Origin: Cherax quadricarinatus
Lineage: Eukaryota > Arthropoda > Malacostraca > Decapoda > Parastacidae
Reading direction: 5' to 3'
Assembly: GCF_038502225.1 (NCBI RefSeq)
Contig: NC_091298.1
Span: forward strand, 38,120,140 to 38,184,139
DNA length: 64,000 bases
The position numbers and the translations under genes were made by a program. Of this stretch, positions 19,870-30,542 are shown piece after piece. The notes under the pieces are model-generated. The model saw nothing but the letters and a program-made list of their open reading frames with translations. It was not told where the DNA came from and made no database searches. The number at the start of each line of letters is the position of its first letter. The stretch's first letter is position 1.

Positions 19870-20900
19870 TTTTCTGACACACCCAAAAACAAACACAGTC
19901 TGAAAGCTATCAACCAGTCGCTCTTTTGGACTGCACTGCCAAGATTTTCGCAGAAAAACTGTTTAGGTTTCGTAGGGAGAGGTAACACAGAATACCATTA
20001 ACATAATTTTATGATGCAGCGAACAGTTTACGTAAACACTGTCAAATAGCGTTGAAAGCAGACGAGGGAAGTTCACAATGTATTCCACAGTCTTTGGCAT
20101 GATGGACTATTAAGAAGACTATCGGATTTATCCTATCACAATAAGGTCTTTTTAATATTAATGCATAACTTTCTGACTGATAGGCGAATCACTGCCAGGT
20201 TCAACTCTAAACCTGCTGACTTGTTCACACTTAAGGTGGAAGTACACCAGGAATCATGTCTTAGATCACTTCTCCTTGGAAATAAATGGTATAAAATACC
20301 GACACAATGGAAATATAAACACAAATGCAGTATAATGTGATCCTTTATTGACAACGTTTCACCCACACAGTTGGCTTTTTCAAGTTACACACAGATCCGT
20401 GTGTAACTTGAAAAAGCCCACTGTGTGGGTGAAACGTTGTCAATAAAGGATCACATTGTACTGCATTTGTGTTTATATTTCCATCACTTCTCCTTAATAT
20501 CTACGCGATTATCCTTAAGCAACAAATTTACTGCGACACAATATTATCACATTTTCTGATGAAGTTATTCATTTGGTGTCCTCCACCTGGTGGCTAGCAG
20601 CAACTGTATGCCCATACAGCTGGACAGATAATGAATAATGAATTGCAACAAACCGCAACTTGGAAGAAAAAAATAGAGGAAAAAAATCTTACCCAGATAA
20701 AATTCAGATAAGTTTAGTAGAATGTTTGGCAACCACCGTCAAAGGTAATGGTAGAATTACGATACAGGATACGACAGTTGCTATCAAAAACACCAACAGG
20801 ATCTTGATCTATGAAAATGGTAGATTTTTATCCACCGCAAAATATAGTAAAGAGAAAGCAAACTTAGACAAGGGTAATATTCACCTGCTGTACAACTTTC
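19870..20900 (+). pseudogene. LINE RT fragment, heavily decayed
   Basis: Reads NKHSLKAINQSLFWTALPR (RT fingers), later LSD-RITARFNSKPADLFTLKV, then EVHQESCLRSLLL (motif B, usually VPQGSCL), interrupted by the palindromic element at 20278-20482, then NIYAIIL and HFSDEVIHLV (motif C, FADD degraded to FSDE). Many stops and frame changes. A jockey/CR1-like RT by motif style; family not fixed. Rejoining across the insert at the target duplication restores the motif-B reading, which confirms insertion into this LINE. Confidence 0.6.
20278..20482 (-). mobile_element. Palindromic retroposon, family B
   Basis: Inverted arms 20307-20393 and 20400-20484 around a 6-base loop. atcacttctcctt at 20265-20277 and 20483-20495 is a perfect 13-bp target duplication. 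The arms hold a hairpin CCCAC-TGT-GTGGG followed by TGAAACGTTGTC and AATAAAG, parallel to the hammerhead-like motif in the 16904 and 23422 elements. The core reads CTTGAAAAAG instead of CTGATGAAG. The non-palindromic left end (20278-20306) contains GGTATAAAATACC. Confidence 0.82.
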
Positions 20901-21817
20901 ACTAAGCACAGCCACATAAGAGAAAATCCTGAATTAATTATTAAGACATCCTCTCGTCGAATTCCGTCAGTGTCCTTATCATTCACTAATTAAATTAGCA
21001 TGCTAAAACTGCAGAGGTTCGAGAATGAAGGTCATCGCTTTGTTTCTGGTGTCTCCTTGAGGAACAGACGAAGAAAGATCTTCCCAGGATACGTGACATT
21101 AATGTCTTTATAGGGTAAACGTTCCCGTAGCAGATACCACCGCTCATTATGCAGTATAAGATCTTCCTCGTAGAATCCAACGAGTTCAACGTTACTTCCA
21201 TGAAGATGACTATCCTCAGCCAGTGACTTCAAGCGGTTCAGTTACACACGTAACTGTATATCTTCTATCTTCTTACGAACCTAAAAAAATCACATCAACA
21301 ATAATAATTTACATTTGAAGCCAACTCCACACAAAGAACTTCTTTTTTTATTATTATTATTATATATACTCCTTTCATACCGATATTGCCACTAAATGTC
21401 AACCACTCATTTACGCGACTCGCCTCCAGAACTCAATGATACCATTTCTAACTTGTACTGTGAAGGCAGAGCGCCGGACCAGACTCGATTAGATGTCCCT
21501 GGGTTCCTGCCAGCTGCCACTCATCAGGTCTCCTGTGTCGCTAACTAGATTCTTAAACCTTTATCACCAAGGTACCATGTGCGTACTTACGAACGTGTGC
21601 AGAGAATTAAAAAAGTGTTTACTGCTGACAATAAACACACATTCAGCTGCGCAAATTTGTATATGCTCTCCCTGTATACGAAAGTAGGAGAGCTGGGACG
21701 AGTTATATGCACTTATATCACTTGCGAATCCTCTACTGTATGCTATGCATAATTTAATTTAACCTTACACTAGCCTTTTGTCTTCCTCTTACTATACCCA
21801 ACGATGTGTTCAGTCAT
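20901..21817. other. No gene recognised
   Basis: AT-rich DNA with an (ATT)n run near 21345-21363 and short ORFs of no recognisable content. Confidence 0.3.
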
Positions 21818-22115
21818 GACTCACAAAATCGTAAGGACACGATTGCAAACAAATCATACCACGGGCGGGCTTGAACCCGTGGTATGGTTTGTTTCATCCA
21901 ACTAGGTATATTTATACACCATAGCAAGGTTAACATAGGCACCATTGTGACCACAAATGCAAGTTTTTAAAGATGAATTTTACAGGCCTTCCTATGGTGC
22001 ATAAATATACCTAGTTGGATGAATCTTATTGTAGCCAGCTGGCCCAGTGGCTAACGCTTCGGTCTGGAGTTTTACGACTCTCTACCACGGGTTCAAGCCC
22101 CACCCGTGGTATTTT
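21818..22115 (+). mobile_element. tRNA-like inverted-repeat element 1
   Basis: Left: gactcacaaaatcgtaagga start, then a minus-oriented tRNA 3' piece (accacgggcgggcttgaacc). Right: plus-oriented tRNA-like copy at 22027-22112 with A box TGGCCCAGTGG and B box GGTTCAAGCCC. Between them catccaactaggtatattta and its inverse occur as a second inverted pair. The left tRNA arm is shortened compared with 58749-59065. Confidence 0.65.
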
Positions 22116-22159
22116 TATTTGTTCTGTGTTCAGTGTCTCTCTATCATTCCCTAGGCTTC

Positions 22160-22190
22160 CTTTCCTCCTCCTCCTCCTCCTCCTCCTCCT
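22160..22190 (+). repeat. (TCC)n microsatellite
   Basis: About nine tcc triplets. Confidence 0.9.
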
Positions 22191-22488
22191 TATTATATTT
22201 TGTAGTGAAAAATTCTTGAATCCTAGATTCCTTGACCTATTAGCAAATTTGAATGCATATCATACATTTTCAAGCCACTGCCTACCATGATGTGACCATC
22301 GAAATCCATAAAGAACATCAACATATGGAAACCACCAAGTCTCACTGGTACATTAGAAGAAGATTCAGTTCAGTATCTTGAGCTTATGTTTCAACTTCTT
22401 TGGTTCATTTCGTGACTTTTTCAGAAGCCATGCGTGATGCTGTCTATATTGTTTCGTTACTACTGGCTGCCAGTTAATAAATTAAAGA

Positions 22489-22825
22489 CTTACCAGACGA
22501 TGCAACACCCCCACAATGAAAAGCAGGGGTGTCACTAGCACGTTAAGAGACAATACAATAAGTGTCAGGGGCCCGAGACTGTTCAACTGCCTCACAGCAT
22601 ACATAAGGGGGATTACCAATAGACCTCTGACAGTCTTCAAGCTGGCACTGGACAAGCACCTAAAGTCGGTACCTGACCAGCCGGGCTGTGGCTCGTACGT
22701 TGGATTGCGTGCAGCCAGCAGTAACAGCCTGGTTGATCAGGCTCTGATCCACCAGGAGGCCTGGTCACAGATCGGGCCGCGGGGGCGTTGACCCCCGGAA
22801 CTCTCTCCAGGTAAACTCCAGGTAA
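22489..22825 (+). mobile_element. CR1-A LINE, 5'-truncated copy
   Basis: Begins in the C-terminal coding tail (MKSRGVTSTLRDNTISVRGP, RLFNCLTAYIRGITNRPLT, FKLALDKHLKSVPDQPG) and runs through the 3' UTR to ctctccaggtaaactccagg ta. It lines up with 9930-10243 and preserves a longer 3' end. The coding tail is open from 22516 to 22791. Confidence 0.82.
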
Positions 22826-23205
22826 CTTCGATTTGTCATAAGAAAGAAGTCCAGTGTTTACACCCATAAATCAAGTCTGTATGTACCCATTTTTCCCACG
22901 TCAAAAATATGACATTTGTGTTCAGCATAATATTATTAATCCATCATTGGAATATGGGCAACGGAAGCTTAGATTCTACAGTTGGAATTGCAAGAATATC
23001 TAAATAAATATTTTGAAGAGGTGAAGCACTGTATGCGTCTCATTCAATGATTCGTATTATAGTTATCAACAATTTACACGTGGCAATCAGCATAGCCGGA
23101 AAAAAAAACATCTGTGGAAGGTATCGATGAGTAATTCACTCTCTGAGGATTTTCAACACACATCTTTACTTTTTGACAAGAAGAATAAAACGTATAATAC
23201 CTCGG
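22826..23205. other. No gene recognised
   Basis: AT-rich spacer. Confidence 0.3.
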
Positions 23206-23370
23206 CTAGAACAATTCACAAATAACAAGCACGTAGGAGAATGAAACGTATCACGACGTTTCGGTCCGACTTGGATCGACTAGGTAATGGTCCAAGTCGG
23301 TTCGAAACATCGTCATCAGTCTCTTAAGTGCGGGTTATTTATGTATTTAACATAATTATATACTGAGCAT
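23206..23370. repeat. Imperfect palindromic repeat with a ccgacttgga stem
   Basis: gtccgacttggatcgactag and gtaatggtccaagtcggttc pair as a 9-10 bp stem. The flanks continue as imperfect inverted repeats (cgacgtttcgg / ttcgaaacatcgtc, aataac / gttatt). The minus strand contains CTGATGACGATG. Same general plan as the other palindromic retroposons, but no target duplication was found. Confidence 0.5.
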
Positions 23371-23454
23371 TAGCGTTTATTTTCATCACATATTTTCCAT
23401 TATTTACAATTGTTGTATTATGATGAAGATTAAGACACTTATGCAGCATATGGG

Positions 23455-23505
23455 AATCTTTATTCAGGAAACGTTTCGCCACACAGTGGCTTCATCAGTC
23501 CAATA
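23455..23505 (-). ncRNA. Hammerhead-ribozyme-like motif (left arm)
   Basis: Minus-strand CTGATGA core, A, GCCAC-TGT-GTGGC hairpin, GAAAC, GTTTCCTGAATA. Same layout as at 17217-17268. Confidence 0.55.
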
Positions 23506-23929
23506 CAAAGAGGAAGGCGTAAGGAGAGGAGGAGCATGAGGTAATCAGTCCCTCAACCTGGAGTCGATGTGTTCAGTCCATCAATCTTGTAGAATGTACA
23601 GCATAGGGCCGTAGACGTGGCTTATATACTGTAGTGAGGTGACGTGAAGCAGGTGGAGGCGGGGTCATAGTGGTACCATCCACTAGTCGAAGTAGGTCTT
23701 CGTCCAAAGGTTGTCCAAGTGTTGAACCTTTGGACGAAGACCTACTTCGACTAGTGGATGGTACCACTATGACCTCACCTCCTCCTGCTTCACCTCACCT
23801 CACTACAGTATATAAGCCACGTCTACGGCCCTATGCTGTACATTCTACAAGATTGATGGACTGAACACATCGACTCCAGGTTGAGGGACTGATTACCTCA
23901 TTCTCCTCCTCTCCTTACGCCTTCCTCTT

Positions 23930-23982
23930 TGTATTGGACTGATGAAGCCACTGTGTGGCGAAACGTTTCCTGAATAAATATT
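23930..23982 (+). ncRNA. Hammerhead-ribozyme-like motif (right arm)
   Basis: Plus-strand GTATTGGA, CTGATGA, A, GCCAC-TGT-GTGGC, GAAAC, GTTTCCTGAATA. All bases of the core, stem II and both short segments of stem I equal those at 17217-17268. Confidence 0.55.
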
Positions 23983-24056
23983 CCCATATGCTGCGTAAGT
24001 GTCTCAATCTTCAACTTGTCGGTTTTTCAAACCATTCATCACAATTGTTGTATTAT

Positions 24057-24515
24057 ACTTTGCATATAATATTCTACATGTCATAATCATTTCAGTAAGA
24101 ACATTCGTATTACACTATAACATGTGGAGAAACACCGTTGCTGAAAATATTACGTTAAGGAGGAACAGTAATTCTTGAAGCAAAATATATATTTTCTCAG
24201 AAAGTAAAAGCTGCACCAAAACTTCAAATAATATGAGCTTCATTTTGCATTGTTTCATTTGCTTTTTGTCTTCTTTTTCAAGATAACAACGCGAGAAACA
24301 CGAGAAGCCAACAACGTCTGCAATGTTTGCAGTTGATGGCATCAGACAGGATGTTTAGTATGAATGTGTTCTCAATGAGTCTACTAAATATCATTTAGCC
24401 TCAAAATGACAGTTTTACCTGTAGTAATAACGTGTAATATACTTATTGTGCTTCAGCACCTGAAAAGTCACAATTAACTTATTTATTATACTGTTCTTTG
24501 AATGTGTTGAGAGCT
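24057..24515. other. No gene recognised
   Basis: AT-rich spacer. A 75-codon minus ORF has no recognisable domain. Confidence 0.3.
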
Positions 24516-25395
24516 CAATGTAGCATCTAACTGGTGTGATGAAGGGAAGGAAGGCTAGATACTTGTCGTTGAAAACCCAAGGTAGCGTCTAGCTGGTGTG
24601 ATGGAGGGAAGGAAGACTAGATACTTACCGTTGAGAACCCAAGAGAGCATCTAGCTGGTGTGATAGTGAGAAGGAAGGCTAGATACTTGTCGTTGAGAAC
24701 CAAAGGTAGCATCTAGCTGGTGTGATGGAGGGAAGGAAGGCTAGATACTTTTCGTTAAGAACCCAAGGTAGCATCTAGCTGGTATGATGGAGGGAAGTAA
24801 GACTAGATAGTTGTTGTTAAGAACCCAAGGTAACATCTAGCTTGTGTGATGGAGGGAAGGAAGGCTAGATACTTGAGGGAAGGAAGCCTAGATACTTGTT
24901 GTTAAGAACCCAAGGTAGCATCTAGCTGGTGTGATGGAGGGAAGGAAGGCTAGATACTTGTCGTTGAGAACCCAAGGTAGCATCTAGCTGGTGTGATGGA
25001 GGGAAGGAAGGCTAGATACTTGTCGTTGAAAACCCAAGGTAGCATCTAGCTGGTGTGATGGAGGGAAGGAAGGTCATTTACTTGTCGTTGAGACCCCAAG
25101 GCAGCATCTAGCTGGTGTGATGGAGGGAAGGAAGGCTAGATACTTGTCGTTGAGAACCAAAGGTAGCATCTAGCTGGTGTGTTGGAAGGAAAGAAGGCTA
25201 GATACTTGTTGAGAATCCCAGGTAGCATCTAGCTGGTGTGATGGAGGGAAGGAAGACTATTTACTTGTTAAGAACCCAAGATAGCATCTAGCTGGTGTGA
25301 TGGAGTGAAGAAAGGCTAGATACTTATCGTTGAGAACCCAAAATAGCATCTAGCTGGTGTGATGGAGGGAAGGAAGGCTAGATACTTGCCGTTGG
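24516..25395 (+). repeat. 62-bp minisatellite, about 14 copies
   Basis: Unit ggtagcatctagctggtgtg, atggagggaaggaaggctag, atacttgtcgttgagaaccc aa. Some units have short deletions (near 24860-24900 and 25200). Whole units are contiguous, without unique spacers. Confidence 0.9.
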
Positions 25396-26400
25396 CCAAG
25401 ATATTTTTCTTGTCTGTTTGTACCACTTTTTACCACGTATCGAGCAAATTTTACTTTCATGCATGTATCTAAATGAATATAATTCACTCTAGTTCGGTAC
25501 TATGACCTTGTAAAATTGCTGATATATTAACCATTTATAACACTTAACCGAGCCTTGGTAAGCCTTGGAACTACGTTTATTTGTGTAAGAATTGTTATGT
25601 ATCATCCACAATATATCAGTAGTTCTTGAAAAAAGTCACTCTCATCCAGATGTTTTGCTTCCTGGATTCCAGTATTCTAAGGTTCCAAAATATTTCTTCA
25701 TATTTCAACAGTATATTTGCTTGCTCAGTTTATAAAGTGATATATTGAGATGATACTAAAGCAATATCAAAAGCTGCCCTTATATTTAATTTGTATTTAG
25801 GATAACTTTCCTTCAATATTCTGTTATTTTATCTTCTAAATTATCACACATGCTAATTGTTCAGATTTAAGTGTTGTTAGGAACCTCATGCGAAAGCATT
25901 TGCTTACTTTTGTCATTTTGTAGTCATATGTAGTCACAGTGATGGTTATTAACCTCTGAGACTTTCTTTACATAATACTACGATGCTCAACCATAACTGA
26001 CAGAAAATTCTTATTCAAAGTACTTTAATATCGGGATCGTAATTATGAACTGAATCACAGGACGATGTGTAATTCTCCACTTAACTTCATTTCATATCTG
26101 ATATGTAAAATTATCTTTTTCAATTATATTTTGCATTTCCTTTAAGTGTCTTCCGAACTTAACATAGATTATAAGCATCTCGTTATCTAAAAAAAATCAG
26201 CGTTTCCTCTATTATACGTGTATGACATGAAGACTTGAGTTTCTCAGAATTTTATTCCTATATTTGCAATATTGGTGACTCAAAAATATTTCAGTCCTTA
26301 GTTCTTAGTCCTTTAGCTTACTTAAACTTATTTTTTTAATCGTTTATGTCCTAAACAAAATTAAGAAGACGTTATTTTTACTGCAGGATGAATGTTATCT
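25396..26400. other. AT-rich DNA without recognised gene
   Basis: No ORF or repeat that I can support. Confidence 0.4.
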
Positions 26401-26500
26401 NNNNNNNNNNNNNNNNNNNNNNNNNNNNNNNNNNNNNNNNNNNNNNNNNNNNNNNNNNNNNNNNNNNNNNNNNNNNNNNNNNNNNNNNNNNNNNNNNNNN
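26401..26500. other. Assembly gap (100 N)
   Basis: 100 consecutive N, a conventional scaffold gap of unknown true length. Confidence 0.98.
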
Positions 26501-27006
26501 GGTATCACCCTTCAAGCCTGGACAGATGGGGAAGCAGGGGTGGTGACTATATACGCATCTACTCATTGATATCTATCTCCAATACACCAGGGAGGAAGGA
26601 GGGGCAGCTGCCAGCTTTAGGGAGTCCCAAAAGTCTAGAAAATATGGAGAACTTGCCCATCATTATATGTTTGTTCCCATAGGCTCAGAGACCCTTAGCT
26701 CATGGGGAAAGAGTGCATCTAATTTCCTTAAGGAGCTGGGAAAAAGACTCATCAGGGTAACTAGGGATCCCAGGGCAGCTAGTTTTCTGTTCCAGCGGCT
26801 CAGCGCGGCTGTTCAAAGGGGTAATGCATGCTGCATTTTGGGCACACGCCCCAGCTCTGAGGAGCTGGATGAGATTTTCGCCTTATAATCGGTGATACAC
26901 ACGTAACAACATGTACCGTATATGCCACCTTTATATCAACAATGTATCTCTTAAATCTTCTGTGCCATATTATGTAATAAAATATTCCTATTGGTAAAAA
27001 AAAAAT
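26501..27006 (+). mobile_element. 3' end of a poly(A)-tailed retroelement
   Basis: Bases up to 26888 encode a conserved-looking C-terminal segment: KYGELAHHYMFVPIGSETLS, LKELGKRLIRVTRDPRAASF, LFQRLSAAVQRGNACCILGT, stop. The 3' UTR ends with AATAAAATATTCC and a run of about ten A at 26996-27006. The protein segment has the look of a mobile-element C-terminus, but I cannot name the family from the sequence alone. The 5' part is lost in or before the N gap. Confidence 0.55.
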
Positions 27007-27029
27007 AGTTTAAAAGATGGGGTGGTAGG

Positions 27030-27149
27030 GGAAGTGGAATATTCAAATGGCTTCAGGAAGAAATCCAAATATTCTTCCTTGAAGCCTTTTTATCCACTTC
27101 TCCGAGGCTATGGGTCCCACAATTTACACCAGAGGTGGACCCCATCCTA
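27030..27149. repeat. Short inverted repeat
   Basis: ggcttcaggaagaa and ttcttccttgaagcc pair around a short loop near 27048-27088. Otherwise nothing recognised. Confidence 0.45.
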
Positions 27150-27180
27150 TATATAAATATATATATATATATATATAAAT

Positions 27181-27273
<93 letters not shown>
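27150..27273 (+). repeat. (TA)n microsatellite
   Basis: Near-pure alternating TA. Confidence 0.95.
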
Positions 27274-27276
<3 letters not shown>

Positions 27277-27354
27277 AGGTACCACCTCTAGAACTGTCCT
27301 AGGGACCCTCATTCTCAGAGAAAAGAATAAACTTGCTTCAGGGAAAACCTAAGG

Positions 27355-27505
<151 letters not shown>

Positions 27506-27507
<2 letters not shown>

Positions 27508-27650
27508 TACCCACGAACAAGTGGTATTGATCAATTACAACATTGCGACTAGCCAAGGAGTCGAACCCATGCTGCTTTGGCCTGTCTCATGGTTGGCAAA
27601 AATTCATGACGCCTTAATCCACGGGACCACACAATCTTTAAGAGCAGTGC
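27506..27650 (-). repeat. tRNA-derived SINE
   Basis: Minus strand: GTGGTCCCGTGGATTAAGGC head, B box GGTTCGACTCC, then caataccacttgttcgtggg and an (ATA)n tail. Same family as the head at 4111-4215. Confidence 0.7.
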
Positions 27651-28318
27651 ATGCAACAGAACTGGATGTTGTACTTGCTACTCAAGGACCTGATTTAAAT
27701 GACAATAAACAGGAGATTCTATGGTTTGAAGTGTTGCTTCCCAAGACTAAATCCATCTTAGTAGGAACTAGTGACCGTCCTCCTACCCAGGACCAGTTCT
27801 TAGAAGACTTTTCTAGAGTCTTGTCCGGACTTGATAACAATTGCGAGACAGTAATATTGGAAGTCTTCAATATCTGTTTTCAGCAGTAAAATAACGGGTT
27901 ATGTAAAAGGCATCTGCAAATTCTAGGTTTATATTGTTATACTCAACTAATTAATACACCAACCGGGATCAAACAGTTCTCAGCCACCCTAATTGACCAC
28001 ATACTCTGTAACCTCGCTGAGAACATTAATCAGTCAGGCGATATTACCACAGGCCTTAGTGATCATTTCATCATTTACTGCACCAGGAAAATCACTAGGG
28101 AACGGATAGGCCAACACAGGACAATAAAATTGAGATGAACTAGAAACTACAGTAAAGAAACACTGGTAAATATGCTAAACAATTATGACAGGACAGTAAT
28201 AACAAGTTGCACGGACGTAAATGATGCCTGGGAAAAATTCAAAACAAAGTTCACTGCCATCCTTGATAATATTGCACCAGTTAAGAGGTTAGGATTAAAC
28301 GAAGAACTGAGCCCTTGA
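27649..28318 (+). pseudogene. LINE J apurinic-type endonuclease, C-terminal part
   Basis: 27649-27889 encodes QEILWFEVLLPKTKSILVGT, then PTQDQFLEDFSRVLSGLD, the middle of an EN domain that nicks target DNA. After a frame change, ATLIDHILCNLAENI, then GDITTGLSDHFIIYC: LSDHFI is the final catalytic SDH motif. A further stretch to about 28318 carries TLVNMLNNYD and a linker. At least two frame changes. Confidence 0.7.
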
Positions 28319-28636
28319 TGAATACTGAGATATTAGATAATATGAAATTCAGAGATCAGTTACTAAAATTATTTAAGGCAAACAGACAGGATATTGTAGC
28401 ACTAAATGAATTCCAAAGGGTGAGGAACAGAGTGCAGAGGCTTGTGAAAGGAGCAAAGGCAAGACACTATTACTCAAAAATTGAAGAGTACAAGAATAAC
28501 CCTAGAAAGCTCTGGCAACAACTAAAACAGTTAGGTGTGTAGCCATAAACCCGTAGATAGTTCTAATATAATACTAAATATCGATAACGAACGTATGCCA
28601 CGAAACAACTAAAGTGTCAAAATGTTTTAATTCCTC
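28315..28636 (+). pseudogene. LINE J linker before RT
   Basis: ORF 28315-28542 reads FRDQLLKLFKANRQDIVALN, RNRVQRLVKGAKARHYYSKI, NNPRKLWQQLKQLG, the typical helix-rich linker between EN and RT in CR1/I-like LINEs. It stops at 28540-28542 and continues out of frame to the LTR insertion point. Confidence 0.65.
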
Positions 28637-29708
28637 TGTGAGGGGAAAGTTCAATAGATAGGAGTAGCAATATAGTAACGATAGTTTCATTGCCGGCTAC
28701 TAGTTAAGGTAGGGTAAGTCACGCTCCTGCCTTTCTTCCCCCTCCCCGGAAGTGATAGTTTCATTGCCGGCTACTAGTTAAGGTAGGGCAAGTCACGCTC
28801 CCGTTTTTCCCGCCTTTTCTCCCCCACCCCTAAAGTGATAGTTTGATTGCCGGCTGCTTGTTAACGTAGGGTCAGTCTAGCTCCCGCTATCCCTTCCCCT
28901 CCCTCTTCCCCCCCCTCGAAAGGTGACGTGTGGGGCTCTGGTCAAACAGTAAATCACTCGACTCACAGCTCCCAACACTACTGTAAGTATATGCCTGCCT
29001 TGTATTCTAGTGGATTTATTGGTTAAAAGCTTCACTTTTGACCAATAATAAACTTAGTCCTTTCAGTCTTGCTCTGGGTTGACTGTTGTAATGATCACCA
29101 CGTCTTTTGAATATTGTACATTACCATGGAGAGTGATTATTTAAGCAGTGGGTAAAATGTCTATCTTTCGAGCTTGGATGTCAGAGAGGGTCACCTGGCA
29201 ATCAGCGAGCAGAACAGGAGAAGGACTAACGTCCAGAGACTTCTCCATTTTGTATTGAAGTACCTGTGCACCTGTATGAAATTGCAGGACATAACCCCAC
29301 ATCATTGCAGCGGTAAAGAACCTGCTTTCCTGTCATCGGGATATTATACTCACGGCAATAATCTGTGAAGATCTAGCCAGTGGTGGTCACCAACACCTGC
29401 GACCCCCCCCCCCATCATCAGCAACGGCTACAATTTCAACAACAGTGTCACCAACACCAGACACCCACGTTTTATATACATTTAAATTAGCGTTGAATTC
29501 AGTTATCATTTATATTTTTCATTTTTCATTTTCTTTAATGTAGGATTAATATTTCATATTTAAGTGTTTTACATTTTATATTTTCTATATAATAAAGTGT
29601 TTATGTTTGTTTGTTATTATTTCTTTTTCTATTCACTAATTTTCCTGAGGAGGAGCCAGCCTGAGTAATACTGACTGAAGTTGTTACAGGGCTGAGTAAG
29701 CCTTCACA
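28637..29708 (+). repeat. Solo LTR of the 10370-15064 element family
   Basis: Starts TGTGAGGGGAAAG and ends GCCTTCACA, 1072 bp. Near target duplication TCCTC (28632-28636) / TCCTA (29709-29713). A unit of about 75 bp starting gatagttt(c/g)attgccgg is present three times at 28680-28880 and once in the other LTRs. No internal sequence, so formed by LTR-LTR recombination. Confidence 0.88.
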
Positions 29709-30440
29709 TCCTATTACACATCAGCCCCATCAACACTAGTATGTAAACTACCAGCTGCATCAAATACCTTCAGCACAGACTCTGGTAAGTTTAAAACATA
29801 CTATACCAATAAAGGGGAAACCCCAATCAGTTGTCAACTAGTAAGTAAATCTCATGACTTCGTGCAAAAAGAACTAAGCAGGTTAAACCGAACTAAGAGC
29901 ATCGGCCCAGATAACAGTCCGTCTAAGCTCCTAAAAGATGGTGCCTCTGAACTGTCAATCCCCGTTGCTCACACAATAAATTTGTCCATCTCCACTAATA
30001 CCTTACCAGAGGGGTTCAAGGAGGACAGAGTTACTCCTATCTCTTGAAAAATAGTTGGTCTGATGTCAGCAACTATAGGTCTGTTAGTATACTGAGTGTA
30101 ATATCCAAAATTCTAGAGAGAGCGATGTGTGCACGGTTAAGTAGTTAAGTAACTTAATGACAACAACATTCTTCATAGTTACCAATCAGGCTTTAGGAGA
30201 TATTACTCACCGACACCTCCCTAATTAAACTGATGGACTACATGAGAATTGAAAGGTCGATAGGGAGCCTCATAGGTATGATAACCTAAGACTTACAAAA
30301 GGCTTTCGATGCTGTCAACCACAATATACTATGTAAGAAACTTCAAGTTATCGGTATAGGTTATGTAGACTGGTTTAAGTCCTACGTTAACAGGAAACAA
30401 ATTGTCAAAAAGAAAGGGAACACTGCAGCAGGCCCACCGG
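29709..30440 (+). pseudogene. LINE J reverse transcriptase, N-terminal part
   Basis: Continues the LINE after the LTR: LVCKLPAASNTFSTDSGK, then ORF 29862-30047 with LSRLNRTKSIGPDNSPSKLL and STNTLPEGFKEDRVTPIS (RT fingers), then, after a stop, motif A as DLQKAFDAVNHNILCKKL near 30293-30345 and GYVDWFKSYVNRKQIV. The polymerase motifs B and C are missing. Confidence 0.7.
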
Positions 30441-30542
30441 CCCAACTAGACAGGTCCTTCACACAACCCACCAAAAAGCTATTCTACCAAAGAAATAAGA
30501 ATTTTAAAATTATTATTTGTCCAATGTATTATTAAATTCTTT

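Larger units (their letters stand above)
23422..24040 (+). mobile_element. Palindromic retroposon 2 with hammerhead-like motifs
   Basis: Arms about 23425-23712 and 23725-24013 around a 12-base loop. The right end ttcaacttgtcggtttttca, then aaccattcatc, equals that of retroposon 1. acaattgttgtattat at 23406-23421 and 24041-24056 is a perfect 16-bp target duplication. The outer 185 bp of each arm match retroposon 1; the inner 100 bp are extra. Two 64-codon ORFs with nearly identical products on opposite strands are a consequence of the palindrome. Confidence 0.9.
27640..30440 (+). mobile_element. LINE (family J), split by a solo LTR
   Basis: Endonuclease end, linker and RT start of a CR1/I-like LINE. 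The solo LTR at 28637-29708 interrupts it; after removal the text runs on across the join. The right end is lost near 30420, where the Penelope-like element region begins. Confidence 0.75.

Noticed and set aside
23206..23370. Hammerhead at CTGATGACGATG on the minus strand
   Set aside because: The core sequence is present but the following stem and GAAA are too far away to form the three-way junction; listed only as a palindromic repeat.
23573..23864. Two nearly identical proteins encoded on opposite strands
   Set aside because: The region is a palindrome, so both strands read the same. No sign of coding selection.
18987..25395. CRISPR-like arrays at 18987-19676 and 24516-25395
   Set aside because: The repeats are contiguous with no unique spacers, and the genome is eukaryotic. 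They are minisatellites.
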